Assembly (NCBI GenBank): GCA_030522415.1
Contig: CM060104.1
Span: 17,921,229-17,985,228 of the forward strand
Origin: Channallabes apus
Lineage: Eukaryota; Chordata; Actinopteri; Siluriformes; Clariidae
DNA: 64,000 nt
Reading direction: 5' to 3'
Shown: positions 1-11,378 of the stretch, piece by piece
How positions within the stretch are numbered: the first letter of the stretch is position 1
Layout: each line of letters starts with the position of its first letter
Notes under the pieces: generated by a model
Told to the model about the DNA's origin: nothing
Databases searched by the model: none
The model's input: only the letters and a program-made list of their open reading frames with translations
Position numbers and translations under genes: made by a program

Positions 1-1590
1 TGTTCAGCCAGCTGGTATTGAAGCAATTTAAATGAGATCTTTCCACAAGGAATCTCTGTAATTCAAAGCACCCATAATATATCTCATTCATTCAATGTGT
101 GATGTGATCTGCATCTTGATAACACAAAGGTAAAGAATTCTGAACCCTGTGGTCTTAAACACATGGGCCATGGGCCTTAGGACCTCCTGAATGTTAGAGC
201 CAGTTACTGTATGTTTATGGGTAATGCATGAGTTTGGGTTTATTAAATTGTCAGGACAAACAATTTACATGCTATAAGCACACAAAGCATCAAATGTCCC
301 AAGCAGAAGTAATCTATCAATGGAAAATAAATATTAGGACCGTGAATAAAAGGCTGAATCCCAACGTAGAAGTTAATTTAACAACTAAATAAGCAGAGCA
401 ACTGTCTTAAAAAAGCAAACAAGGGCATAATCTTACAGTATTGAATCTCAGAAACCCAAAACTGCCTGCCTGCTGTTACATGAGTGAAGATACTGAATAA
501 CCAAGTCAAGATGAAGCCAAGAATAAAGACTAGTCCAAAGGGACTTACAATTTTAAAACAAACAATTGGTCAACAGTTCATCTTTTAAAAAATACATTTA
601 AAGTTATGTGATCTTTGAGTGAGTGTGCTTGTACGTGTAAAAGTAATGGGACTCCGCTGCAGCAGAGCCATCAAAACAGATTTCACATTATTTGTGGGTC
701 AGCTCTTTCACGACTCACCACCCACGTGTAAAATTCCAAATCAACCACAGCTTAATTTTAGCTTCATAAGTCAGCTCCTTCCAGTGTAACATTGTAAATC
801 TCACTGCCAACCTTTACTTCAGCCTCTTGCTAATTCCAGTATCCACAAGGAGAGATACACTTTATTTATTTCCAGGCTGACAATAAATATCTCTAAGTTT
901 TGAAACAGCCTAACAAGAAAATAATGAATAAAATATTAATATGATTTAACGTGCTAAATGAATCCCATTTGCAACAATTCCTTAAAATCAAGTTAATCCA
1001 GCTATTTCTTAGCGGACTGGATTGAGAGATGCCGCCTGTGTTATGTTTCCCAATGGCCACGATAAAACTAATCACTCCAATCTTCATTAAGTGCTGGATG
1101 CAATAATCATAAAAAGTAATGTATTACACTGCTATAAAAGTTTATTACCATACAAGATAAATAATTAAAAGGGCACATCCAGGGACAGAAATAAATCCTA
1201 TACAAGTATTGCGGTAGGATAGTGTATAGTAGTACATTACATAGAATTAATTGATAGAAAGTAGAAGTTGTGACTGGTAGTGCAGAAATCCTAGCCAATG
1301 GGAAGTATAAATGAGAAAACACTACACTCCAGGCATAAAGACACACATAGATTATAGAAGTATAGGCCTTAGTGCAACGTGAAAAAGTTGTCTGCTACTT
1401 ACCTGCAATGAGACTCAGTGCTGGATCAAGCCGAGCACAGGCAGCACTGGAAACCAGAGACCTACAATACATTTCCCCCCCTTTCTCCCACCCCCAGTGT
1501 TGCCCACCCAACCCCTTTTCTCTGTCTCTGCCTTTTGCCTGGTTTCTAGGTAATGCTGAAACAGGAACAGTGGAACACAGATTATTGTAG
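1..1590. other. Gene-free stretch
   Basis: No exon-like segment with domain support, RNA gene or transposon terminus is seen. Confidence 0.4.
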
Positions 1591-1595
1591 AGAGT

Positions 1596-1622
1596 ATTAT
1601 TATTATTATTATTATTATTATT
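1596..1622. repeat. (ATT)n microsatellite
   Basis: About nine ATT units. Confidence 0.95.
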
Positions 1623-1660
1623 TATAATATGTTTATTTATAATAAGTGTGCCCATATACC

Positions 1661-1663
1661 TGT

Positions 1664-1725
<62 letters not shown>

Positions 1726-1738
1726 ATGTGTGTGTGTG
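1661..1738. repeat. (TG)n microsatellite
   Basis: About 35 TG units with a few interruptions, followed by a GA run to about 1760. Open frames across it are artefacts. Confidence 0.97.
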
Positions 1739-2065
1739 TAAGAGAAAGAGAGAGAGAGAGCGCGTATGTCTACTTATCAACCAAACTTGGGGTGACATTT
1801 TAAAGCAAGCAATCACACTCTCTAGTGGTGGAACTGTGTAACTCAGACCGTCATTCTTTGTTTGACAAGACCACTAGTTTAAAGATAGATATGCACAGGG
1901 TGGAACAAAAAAATTTAATGCATAAGCAAACTAGCAAATGTCATAAAATTCAACAGCAACTTTTTCATGTCAAGAGGAATCATGTTCTATTCGAGTTCTA
2001 TTCAGTTTAACATTGTTGACTTTAAAGCCGTCTTGGCCCTGAAATTTCATAATAAATATCAAATT

Positions 2066-2573
2066 TCAGATAAGGAAAGACTTTGAACTAATATTGTGTA
2101 AATCCCCCTTGTTGCCACCAAAACATTTCTGACCTGTGGAGTCATGAACTTCACATGATCCCTGAAGGTGTGTTGTGGTATCTGGCACCAAGACATTAGC
2201 AGCAGATCCTTTCAGTCCTATAAGTTGCGAGGTGGGGCCTCCATGTATCCGACTCTTTTGTCCAATCAGATTGAAATCTGGAGAATTTGGAGACCAAATC
2301 GACACCCTGTTGTTGTCTGCAACAATGGTTATGTAGGGTGTATGTGATAAAGTTACATTCACATGGATGCCAAGACCGAAGGATTCCCAGCAAAACATTA
2401 CAAAGAGCATCACACATGCCTCCACTGGCTTGACAGAGTGTAGAGTGCATCCCAGTGTCACAATTTTCTTCCTGGGTAAGTGATGCATATGTATCTGGAT
2501 AGCCAAATGACACTGATTCAAATGACATTGTCCCATGGTTTAGTTCTGATTCCCACTTGCATATTGTAGTCAT
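2066..2573 (-). mobile_element. Degenerate Tc1-like relic
   Basis: On the minus strand this reads like a decayed part of a widespread Tc1-like family: a GGGAATCCTT-type stretch, then TGGACAAAAGAGTCGGAT, then a segment ending GGGGGATTTACACAATATTA. Weak open frames on the minus strand show fragments such as SPDFNLIGQKS. Related decayed copies are at 8.02-8.30, 8.54-8.65, 13.38-13.77 and 18.78-19.11 kb. Confidence 0.6.
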
Positions 2574-2577
2574 GTGG

Positions 2578-2590
2578 ACGTATGTATGTA

Positions 2591-2621
<31 letters not shown>
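2578..2621. repeat. (TATG)n/(TG)n microsatellite
   Basis: Short TATG repeats grade into a TG run, adjacent to the Tc1 relic. The open frame across it is a repeat artefact. Confidence 0.9.
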
Positions 2622-2689
2622 TCAAGTCAAACTGGGACTAGGTGTTCCCGTTATTTTTCTGAGGAGTATATAATGAAAATAAGAGCAAT

Positions 2690-3095
2690 AAGACCGTTGA
2701 GGATTAAACAGCTAAATAGCTGTGTGGCCATAATAAAATTAATTTTTAATCAGGTACATCAGAAAAAAGGCTTCAATTTGCTAGGGAGCATAAAGATTGG
2801 ACTCCATAGCAATGGAAAAAGGTCATGTGGTCTGATGAGTCCAGATTGGCCCTATTCCAGAGTGATGGGTGCATCAAGGTAAGAAAGAAAGAACATGAAG
2901 CAATGCACCCATCTTGCATAGTGCCAATTGTACAAGCCTCTGGAGGCAGTGATATGACTTATTGATATATCAGTTGGTCAGATCTAGGCTCAGCAATATT
3001 ATGTGCCAATAAAATGAAGTCCGTTGATGACTGACTGTACTGAATGACCAGGGTATCACATCAATGGAGTTTTTCTTCCCTGATGGCACAGGCAT
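2690..3095 (+). mobile_element. Tc1-like transposase relic, middle part
   Basis: The plus strand shows, across several frames, pieces of a Tc1-type catalytic domain: a KRLQFAREHKDW-like stretch near 2770, VMWSDES near 2830 (first catalytic D), HPSCIVPIVQASGGSDM near 2905-2955 and FFPDGTG near 3070. It stops abruptly near 3095, where an opposite-strand Tc1 relic of another family begins. Confidence 0.6.
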
Positions 3096-4280
3096 AGGCC
3101 TGGACTCAAATATATAAATAAATATATTTCCAGCACTGCCTTAACTCTCTTGGGCATGGAGTTCACTAGAGCTTCACAGGTTGCCACGGGAATCCTCTTC
3201 CATTCCTCCTTGATCACGTCACGAAGCTGGTGGATGTTAGACACCTTGCGCTTCTCCACCTTCCGTTTGGGGATGCCCCACAGATGCTCAATAGGGTTTG
3301 GGTCTGGAGACATGCTTGGCCAGTCCAGCTCCTTTACCCTCAGTTTCTTCAACAAGGCAGTGGTTGTCTTGGAAGTGTGTTTGGGGTCATTATCATGTTG
3401 GAATACTGCTCTACGGCCCAATTTCCGAAGGCAGGGGATCATGCTCTTCTTCAGTATGGCACAGTACATGTTGGCATTCATGGTTCCCTCAATGAACTGT
3501 AGTTTCCCAGTGCCGGCAGCACTCATGCAGCCCCAAACCATGACACTCCCACCACCATGCTTGACTGGTACTCCTCACCTGGTCGCCGCGACACACGCTT
3601 GACACCATCTGAACCAAATAAGTTTATCTTGGTCTCATCAGACCACAGGATGTGGTTCCAGTATTCCATGTCTGCTTGTCTTCAGCCAACTGTTTGCGGG
3701 CTTTCTTGTACACCATCTTTAGAAGAGGCTTTCTTCTGGGACAACAGCCATGCAGACCAATTTGATGCATTGTGCGGCATATGCTTTGAGCATTGATAGG
3801 GCTGCCTCCCCATCCCTTCAACCTCTGCAGCAATGCTGGCCGCACTCACACGTCTATTTTCAAAAGCCAACCTCTGGACATGACGCTGAGCACGTGCACT
3901 CAACTTTTTTGGTCTACCATGGCGGGGCCTGTTCTGAGTGGAACCTTTCCTTTTAATCCGCTGTATGGTCTTCGCCAAAATCTTGTGTTAGCAATCTTCT
4001 CATAGCCTAGGCCATCTTTGTGTAGAGCAATAATTCTTTCTTTTAGATCCTCAGAGAATTCTTTGCTATGAGGTGCCATGCTAAACGTCTAGTGACCAGT
4101 ATGAGAGTGTGAGAGCGATAACACCAAATTTAACACACCTGCTTCCCAAGGACACCTGAGATCTTGTAACACTAACGAGTGACATGACAACGGGAAGGTA
4201 AAAGGGCTAATTGGGCACAATTTGGGCATTTTCATTTAGGGGTGTACTCACTTTTGTTGCCAGCAGTTCAGACATTATAA
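3096..4280 (-). mobile_element. Tc1 element relic with frameshifted transposase
   Basis: Minus-strand transposase from MAPHSKEFSEDLKERIIALH (start at 4079) through frameshifts to WGCMSAAGTGKLQFIEGTMN, FQHDNDPKHTSK (second D) and SPDPNPIEHLWG (E), ending near 3130. The first catalytic block lies near 3640-3600 in another frame. The right part ends with GGGGTGTACTCACTTTTGTT at about 4240-4260, the terminal sequence of a known vertebrate Tc1 family. The opposite terminus is missing, so the copy is truncated and dead. Confidence 0.88.
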
Positions 4281-4829
4281 ACGTTATTAACACACCAGTC
4301 CAAGGGAGTTACAGGGGACCAGTGAACTACTAAATTAAGCTGCATGTACATCATCATGCAAATGTACATTTGCACAAGGGAGGTAATATCATTAGTTGTC
4401 CTTCCTTATCCTTCTTCCTAAACATTAACAGAGCAAACATGGGACATAATGATTGCTGCCCCAGTGGTCCCCTGTCAGCTCTTGTTATCTTTCCCATTTT
4501 TTTTAAATAACAGCTCTGTGGAACTCAATGGGGAGCTCAACACACTGCCCATCTGAATCAGTGAAATTTCAAGAGGCCATGCTACACCACTGGCAACCAG
4601 CTGAGGGCTCAACTACCCAACACAGCCACCCCCAATTTTCCAGGTTGATTAACCTGGACTGCCTACACCTGTAAGCCTGTTATTGCAGCATTGCAAAGGG
4701 CTAACCAGTATAGTATATCAGGTTGTCAGTTGGTAAGATTAAGAAATTGAAAATGCTGATTTGATAGCATATTACAACACCAAAGGACTATTAAAACTTG
4801 CTTTGTAACTTTGTGTCCTCGTTGCAGTC

Positions 4830-5909
4830 CTACTTCAAAGTTAATTTAACATAGATAAATAATATAATGTTAGCTAATATAGGAAATATGGAAGCTGAGC
4901 TCGACGGCAGCGGTGGAGCTGGCACTGCGCTCGACGGCAGCGTTGGAGCTGGCACTGAGCTCGACGGCGGCGTTGGAGCTGGCACTGAGCTCGACGGCGG
5001 CGGTGGAGCTGGCACTGAGCTCGACGCCGGCGGTGGAGCTGGCACGGCGCTCGACGGCGGCAACGGAGCTGACTCTGAGCTCGACGGCGACGACGGAGCT
5101 GACTCTGAGCTCGACGGCGGCAACGGAGCTGACTCTGAGCTCGACAGCGGCGGTGGAGCTGGCACTGCGCTCGACGGTGGCGCTGGAGCTGACACTGAGT
5201 TCGACGGCGGCGGAGGTGCGAGGTTCGGTGACGTCGTTGCTGGAGCGGAGCTCGGCGCCGGCACGTCGTCCTCGAAGCCGGGAGGCGGCGACCCTATAGT
5301 GGCGCTCGGTGCCGGCACGTCGACCTCGAAGCCGGGAGGCGGCGGCAGAGCGGGTGCGTGGTTCAGCGGCTGCTGACGAGCTAGCGTGCTGTCCTCGAAG
5401 CCTGGAGGAGGCGGAAGGATGACGCTCTCTAGATCGCACAGCGGCTGAATGGTGGAAACGACGTCCTCCTCGCCGTGCAGAGGTGGCGGAGGTGGAGGAA
5501 ACGCGTCCTCGTCACCGTGCAGCAGGGGTGCATAATCCTCCCTGCTCCGCATCGGCGGCGGGGGCGGAGGAAGCGCGGCGGGTTCAGGCAGTGGCAGGAG
5601 GAGGAGCGCATCGTCCAGATCCGAGAGAGGGATCGCTTCCGGGACTACAGCCTGGTTCTCCCGAACCTGGATGAGCTGCAGTTGGAGCTGCAGCACCTGC
5701 TCGCGCAGGTCACGAATGCGCTCCTGGTTGAGCTCTGCCCATTGCCTGTAGAATCCTCCTGTCTCTCCCTCGGCCGCTACACCTTCCCAGCTCTGCCGCG
5801 CCATCCTCTCCCTCTATGTCACGTTCTCCTCCTGCATCTCCGCCTCCTCGGCGTACTTGCAGTTTTCCCAGCCTTGCCAGAACTCTGTCAGGGGGAAATC
5901 CTCCGCCAT
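4830..5909 (-). pseudogene. Gag-like proline-rich frame of an LTR retrotransposon
   Basis: Minus-strand frame starting MAEDFPLTEFWQGWENCKYA (5909), broken by one in-frame TAG (5816-5814), then continuing MARQSWEGVAAEGETGG with a predicted coiled-coil RIRDLREQVLQLQLQLIQV and a long Pro/Ser/Ala tail ending at 4830. Several PPPPGFE words and 10-aa repeats (SSSVPAPTPP type) fill the tail. The frame lies directly downstream of a candidate 5' LTR, which suggests a gag-type product of a gypsy-like element, but no zinc knuckle, protease or polymerase is present: the element is truncated near 4850. I did not recognise a family by sequence. The GC-rich base composition is unlike the flanks and supports a recent insertion. 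Confidence 0.55.
4893..5210. repeat. 30-bp tandem array within the gag-like frame
   Basis: About ten units of a 30-bp GC-rich repeat (core GCTCGACGGCGGCGGTGGAG) sit in register, two per 60 bases. As 30 is divisible by 3 and the unit lacks stops, several frames on both strands stay open here. Only the minus frame continuing into the coiled-coil region looks biological. Confidence 0.9.
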
Positions 5910-5932
5910 GCCACTTGGACGGTCTAGCTTTC

Positions 5933-6276
5933 TGTCACGAACCTTCACGTGTCTGTGTCGGGTGTGTGTGCGTGGCATGATCGCAGAGGAGGCGAGCTGA
6001 CGGTTCAGTTCAGTCTTTTTATTAAAATAAAAAGGCATACCACCAAACACAAACTTAATTTCACATCAACAAAAGCTAGACGCCTGACTGACGTTCAGCC
6101 AGGCTATTTATACTAAACCTAATCAAAACATAATTAACTTTCCTCGGTTCAGGTGAGCTTCTTACGTCACCTGACCGAGGTGCAGACTGGGAACTGAAGT
6201 CATAACTAAACACAAAACAAACTACAAAACAAAACCTAAATGGGCGTTAGGCGCCCTCTAGGGGTTAACCGTCACA
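5933..6276 (-). repeat. Candidate 5' LTR (344 bp)
   Basis: On the minus strand it begins TGTGACGGTTAACCCC (6276) and ends CGTGACA (5933), giving TG...CA ends. Inside are a TATA box (GTATAAATAG near 6110) and, further on, a polyadenylation signal (AATAAAAAGACTG near 6020), in the U3-R-U5 order of an LTR. It directly precedes the gag-like frame. No second LTR or clear target duplication was found in the window. Confidence 0.6.
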
Positions 6277-6462
6277 ACTAAAAATATATGCAGCTTGGTT
6301 TTATGTGATATTGTTTGTTGACATGCCGCTGAAATAGTGCATTGTGTTTGTGGTAGTAAAAAAATGTTGACCATTGTAAAACCCTGTTTCAAAGCATTTC
6401 ATAATATACCATTAACATTTGAACACTAGCCATTTAACAAAATAAAGGTTGGATGCTAATTT

Positions 6463-7787
6463 CTTCTTCTTCTATACCGCTTAATCCTGTGTTCAGGGTC
6501 GCGGGGGACCTGGAGCCTATCCCAGGAGACTTCAGGCACTACGCGGGGTACATATGAAGGTAAAACAGTAGCAAAACCCGAGAGCTTGCAAATTTGAATG
6601 TGAGAACTTGTAAAATTAATAGTTGTATTTGTAAGTTGAAATTTATACTCACAGCTCTGATGTGTACACCTGTGTTTTGAATTCGAAGTTGCAGATTAAT
6701 AGTGACAAATGTGTAAAGTGTCACTCACATGAACAAAATGACAGGCACAATTGTGTACTACACATTTATCTTTGCGCTTTACTTCAGTTTCGCTGTACAA
6801 CCACAAGTCGGCGCTCACAACCTCTCAGATCTGGCAGTACAACCTCAAATCCCAGCGCTTTGACTTTTGCTACTCATTTTGCGATATTGCTGTAGCAAAA
6901 CTCACTTGTGCACTTGTAAACGCGAACTTGAGAGAGCAGAGGTGGGGGGCGGGGCAGGGGTGGGAATGAAGTCATTTTATTGGTCGATGCCTCACCAATG
7001 AACAACGCCAGCCAATGAAGTAGGACGTTTTGTGCGCGATGACGTCACAGACTACGCAGAGCAGCTCGCGCCGTTTTGTTGGTGTAGTTCATTGGTGAGG
7101 CATCGACCAATAAAATGACTTCATTCCCACCCCAGCCCCGCCCCCGACTCTGCTCTCTCAACTTCGCGTTTACAAGTTTGCAAGTGAGTTTTGCTACAGG
7201 AATATCGCAAAATGAGTAGCAAAAGTCAGAGCGCTGGGATTTGAGGTTGTACTGCCAGATCTGAGAGGTTGTGAGCGCCGACTTGTGGTTGTACAGCGAA
7301 ACTGAAGTAAAGCGCAAAGATAAATATGTAGTACACAATTGTGCCTGTCATTTTGTTCATGTGAGTGACACTTTACACATTTGTCACTATTAATCTGCAA
7401 CTTCGAATTCAAAACACAGGTGTACACATCAGAGCTGTGAGTATAAATTTCAACTTACAAGTTCTCACATTCAAATTTGCAAGCTCTCGGGTTTTGCTAC
7501 TGTTTTACCTTCATAGGTACACCCTGGACAGGGTGCCAATCCATCACAGGGCACACACACACTCACACACCCAATCACACACTACGGTCAATTTGGGAAC
7601 GCCAATTAGCCTAACCTGCATATCTTTGGACTGTGGGAGGAAACCGGAGTACCCGGAGGAAACCCACCAAGCACGGGGAGAACATGCAAACTCCATGCAC
7701 ACAGAGACGGGAATCGAGCCTGGCCGGGGAATCGAACCCAGACCCTGGAGGTGCAAGGCGACAGTGCTAACCACTACACCACCGCGC
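6463..7787 (-). mobile_element. tRNA-derived SINE split by a foldback insertion
   Basis: Minus-strand copy of the most abundant SINE here (head GGTGGTGTAGTGGTTAGCAC, B box GGTTCGATTCCC type, long conserved body with GGTTTCCTCCCACAGTCCAA, tail (GAAT)n). The 13-bp duplication TGGATGCTAATTT at 6450-6462 and 7788-7800 bounds the complete copy. The sequence at 6552-7515 is a later insertion inside it. Confidence 0.9.
6552..7515. mobile_element. 964-bp palindromic foldback element
   Basis: Two near-identical arms of about 460-490 bp are inverted around an axis near 7044.5. Peptides read on the plus strand in the left arm (6662-6895) recur on the minus strand in the right arm (7194-7427) with one difference. 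The right arm lacks 21 bp relative to the left. Ends are ATATGAAGGTAAAACAGTAG and its complement, and GGTAC (6547-6551, 7516-7520) is a likely 5-bp target duplication. The centre holds GATGACGTCACAGACTACGC (CRE-like). No transposase is present, so it is non-autonomous. Confidence 0.88.
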
Positions 7788-7814
7788 TGGATGCTAATTT
7801 ATGAAAGCAAATTA

Positions 7815-7880
7815 ATGTCAAGGTCAAATTTATTTATATAGCACATTTAAACAAAACACAGTAGAACAAAGTGCTATAAT
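7815..7880 (-). repeat. Fragment of a fish interspersed repeat (TTTATTTATATAGCACATTT)
   Basis: A short stretch with TTTATTTATATAGCACATTT and a nearby CAAAGTGCT matches the better preserved copy at 9150-9240. The pattern is common in fish as the end of a retroposon-like repeat; the family is not assigned. Confidence 0.5.
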
Positions 7881-8019
7881 GAGAAGACGTTGTTTGCAAC
7901 AATGTTTGCAATGTTTAAGAAGTACAGACATCTATAACACTCTATGTCAGATAAAAGAAAAATGCAACTATGTAATTATACTTATTTTATATGTATCTTT
8001 TGTCATATGTATCTTTTGT

Positions 8020-8650
8020 CCAGTGCCAATCAGATGGGGATCTGGGGAATTTGGAGGCCAAATCAACATGTATGTTGTCTGCAACAATGGTTATGTAGGG
8101 TGTATGTTGGAAAGTAACATCCACATTGATGACAAATTTTCAAGGATTCCCAGCAAAACATGAAAGAGCATCACACATGCGTCCACAGGCTTCTCAGAGT
8201 GTAGAGTGCATCCCAGAGTCACAATTTTCTTCTTGGGTAAATGTATCTGGATATCCAAATGACACTGATTCAAATGACTTGGTTCAGTTCTGATTCCCAC
8301 TTGCATATTGTAGTCGTATGTATGTATGTATGTATGTATGTATGTATGTATGTATGTATGTATGGATGTATGGATGGATGGATGGATGGATGGATGGATG
8401 GATGGATGGATGGATTCATTCATTCATTTATTCATTTATTCATTCATGTCAAACTAGTACTAGGTCTTCCCGTATATTGTATATGTATCTTTTGTAGCTA
8501 TGTAATTATGCTTATTGGTTATGTATCTTTTGGTATATGTATTTTTGTCCAGTAACAATCAGATTGGTATGATTTGGAGGCCAAATCAACACCCTGTATG
8601 TTGTCTGCAACAATGGTTATGTAGGGTGTATGCGAGAAAGTAACATCCGT
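8020..8650 (-). mobile_element. Two fragments of the decayed Tc1-like relic with microsatellite between
   Basis: 8022-8310 and 8545-8645 share long stretches with 2280-2560, for example TTTGGAGGCCAAATCAACA, TGTCTGCAACAATGGTTATG and CCCAGCAAAACAT. They are decayed copies of the same Tc1-like family, here separated by a tetranucleotide array (8316-8440). Confidence 0.6.
8316..8440. repeat. (GTAT)n-(GGAT)n-(ATTC)n compound microsatellite
   Basis: About 12 GTAT units, then about 12 GGAT units, then a short ATTC/ATTT run. Period-4 slippage generates the repetitive open frames seen across it on both strands. Confidence 0.95.
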
Positions 8651-8839
8651 GCTTAAGAAAAGGTGTATTTGTGCTTAAGGAAAAATACACAAAATATGTT
8701 ATGTTAGACTTACTTGAAATTTACACATAATTACTTTCTATGAACTCATATTTTTTATTATAAGTATATTTTATGTACTTATATTTTACTCAAAAAATTG
8801 ATTTAAGTCAGTAGGGGGGAAAAAGGCTTTTTTTTTTTT

Positions 8840-8965
8840 TTAATGTCTGTGGTGTTTTTACTGGTTGGCAGCACTTGCTGTTTTTTTGCTGGTTAGGAAA
8901 CAGGCTGGTTTCTAGCCAGGCTGTTAAGCTGGTTTCTTGTAACATGCCGCAATCTGTTTTTTTTT
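8840..8965 (+). repeat. GCTGGTT-rich degenerate repeat
   Basis: Repeated words GCTGGTTAGGAAACAGGCTGG, GCTGGTTTCT and AGCCAGGCTG, between T-runs. Related words occur at 42.02-42.28 kb. It looks like a decayed fish minisatellite or MITE. Confidence 0.45.
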
Positions 8966-9149
8966 TTTTATTGTTTTTTTTTTTAGCTACATGCTGTTAA
9001 GCATTCAAGTATCCTGCTGGTCTTTTTTTCTATCCTTTTTTCCCCAGCATGGTAACACCGTACAGTGTGGTGGCAAGAAGAGCAAGAAGTACCAATGAAC
9101 AAAATTATCTTTTTTTTTTCTTATTTGAGCCATTGTGTTATGTATTATT

Positions 9150-9555
9150 AGGCAAGGCAAGGCAAGTTTATTTATATAGCACATTTCATACACAATGGTA
9201 ATTCAAAGTGCTTAACATAAAAGAGAAGAAGATAGTTATAAAAAAGAAATAGAAAATAATAACACTAAAACTTTTTAAATTATTTAATTTGATTTAAAAT
9301 AAAAATAAAAACTGCTCGTAATGACACTTTTAAAACTACTTAAATTTTGATTTAGAAACAGTTTTTAAAATTATATAATAATTTTTTTAATTAAGTAAAT
9401 ATAAAATACAGTGCAGCCAGTTCGGATGTAGCACAGTGCTCATTTAATAAATGCACAGCTAAACAGATGAGTTTTAAGTCTTGATTTAAATGTGACTAAT
9501 GTTTTAACACATCTGAAATGTTTTAGCAATTCTGTTTCTATTATAGAAACAGAAT
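9150..9555 (+). repeat. Interspersed repeat beginning GGCAAGGCAAGTTTATTTAT
   Basis: Begins with three GGCAA units, then TTTATTTATATAGCACATTTC and AATTCAAAGTGCTTAACATA, a pattern widespread in fish genomes, followed by an A/T-rich body. The family is not assigned. A related (AATTC)n-started repeat lies at 63300-63480. Confidence 0.55.
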
Positions 9556-9559
9556 AAAC

Positions 9560-11250
9560 GTGCATAGTATATATTAGAAGTAACTATCTTAATCAGTAAT
9601 TAGTGCCATTTATGCTTTGACTTCTGTGTTTTTGGTTTTGCAGCGCGCCTCTGTAATGTTTGTGCTTTGACTTTTGTATGTACTTTGTCCCTAGGGGCCA
9701 CTGTAAATCCAACTCCTGCTTATGGCTCACAACACGCACGCGCACACAAATGCAGATGCAAAAAAATAAAATAAAATAAATAAATAAATAAATTATTCTG
9801 CTTCTTGGTCAGCAGGGGGAGACATTTGCTTGGTGCGCAACCACATACTGTGGTACACAACACTACAGGAAGTGAACAAAAGTAACCCTGTTCGGGGAAT
9901 AAACTTCCTGCTTTACATGTGGCTCAAAGGCGTGTGTAGTTAATAAATAACTAAACTCTTAAATGTATTAAGAGTTTATTCCTTCTTCATTAATTCTCAT
10001 CCTGAATGTCATGCTTTATATAGCAACACCTGAGTGGTGAATTTAGAGAATGCTACCAAGTAGCATTCATGGTCAACATTAAAACCTCAACTACCTCAAT
10101 TCCTTGGTGCACCATCAGACACATAAAGGTACTCGGGACTGTCACACATGTGGCGTGAGGTGATGAAGCGACCAGTGATGGGGAAAATGTTCAGTATTTT
10201 AAAAAAACAACAACAACAACTTGGTGCTTTGATGGACTCAAAGAGAAATGAAATGCTTTCACTTCGTTAAGAGAAATACCCTTGACATGCCTTTCCTGAA
10301 ACACCTATTTCATTCAGGCTGTGGGCATTTTCTATGAACACAGTGCAATCCTGGGGCATTTTATGGTCGTGTTATGATCTTTGAAGGCCAACAAGAAAAT
10401 TGTCCCTAAAAAAAAAAAGCAAAACCAAAACAGCTTGTTGTTACTTGCAAAACATTCATCTCTAAACCAAAAATAAACTCCAATATACATTTTGAAAGCA
10501 TTATTTACTCATGCTGTACGAACCCACCCAATATGTCAGCCATTTTTACTATAACTACTACTTAGATATTTAACTAAGTTTTCTATTCTGAGGGTACAAC
10601 GCAATGAACGTTGCGTATGAAAACTGCATAGCCAAAATCATTAAGCATTTAGCTAGTTTGCCTTATTCACTCTGCTCTTAAAATGATTCAAAAGTAAGCT
10701 ACTTTATCTCTGAAGGAATTTGAACTCTTATGATGCAGGTATGCGTGGGCGTAAGGTGTGTGGTTATTACACAGATGAATGCAGAGGGCGTTGTGACTCA
10801 TGTTTCCTTCTAGTTTGTATTTAGAAGAATGATGGGTGCCAAGTACCAGAAAAATAGATCCAACTAAAAGTCTGCTTCTAGCTCATCATTTTACTGTCGA
10901 TAATTGACTTATTTGTATCATGATCTTTCTACACGTCTGAAACTCCGTTTGGTTTCATGCTATGCCAGGACAGCCAAGGTCTTATTGGCAGAATGAAGGT
11001 CTGATGTGGTTAGTTTCAGAGTACTTTGTCCTCAGAGAGGTATTTGATTGCTTATCTCTTTGAAGTCTGCCTCACATTCTTTCACTCTCCCTCCTCCCCT
11101 CATTACCGATCTCACAGGAAAAACTCTAACATGTACAAGACATGTAACTTTTCACTCAACTTGCACTAAAATGCAGACTATAATGCTGAAGAGTTCATAT
11201 AATTAAAATAAATAAGCGTATGCCATTAAAAAAAATGTTTTTTTTTTTTT
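9560..11250. other. Gene-free stretch
   Basis: No exon, RNA gene or clear transposon is seen here. It contains an (AAAT)n run near 9770 and unremarkable AT-rich DNA. Confidence 0.5.
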
Positions 11251-11252
11251 TT

Positions 11253-11378
11253 TTTTTTTTGCCCTGCGATGGATTTGCCTAACCCTCCTGGGATAGGCTC
11301 CAGGTCCTAGCGACCCTGAATACGGGATAAAGCGATTTAGAAGGTGGGTGGGTGAGTGAGTGAGTGAGTGAGTGAGTT
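11253..11378 (+). mobile_element. SINE 3'-end fragment with (GAGT)n tail
   Basis: GCCCTGCGATGGATTTGCCT through GGGATAGGCTCCAGGTCC and ACGGGATAAAGCGATTTAGA to (GGGT)n(GAGT)n matches the last third of the abundant SINE on the plus strand. It is internally shortened. Confidence 0.75.

Noticed and set aside
1395..1841. Open frames with runs of His/Thr, Asn or Cys/Val
   Set aside because: They are translations of (TG)n and (ATT)n microsatellites.
4867..5439. Several long open frames on both strands over the GC-rich region
   Set aside because: They arise because a 30-bp stop-free unit is tandemly repeated; only the minus frame continuing from the coiled-coil region and the LTR is plausible.
6662..7427. 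Identical peptides on the two strands (starting MYTCVLNSK)
   Set aside because: They mirror each other because the DNA is palindromic; the peptides have no domain and no independent evidence of translation.
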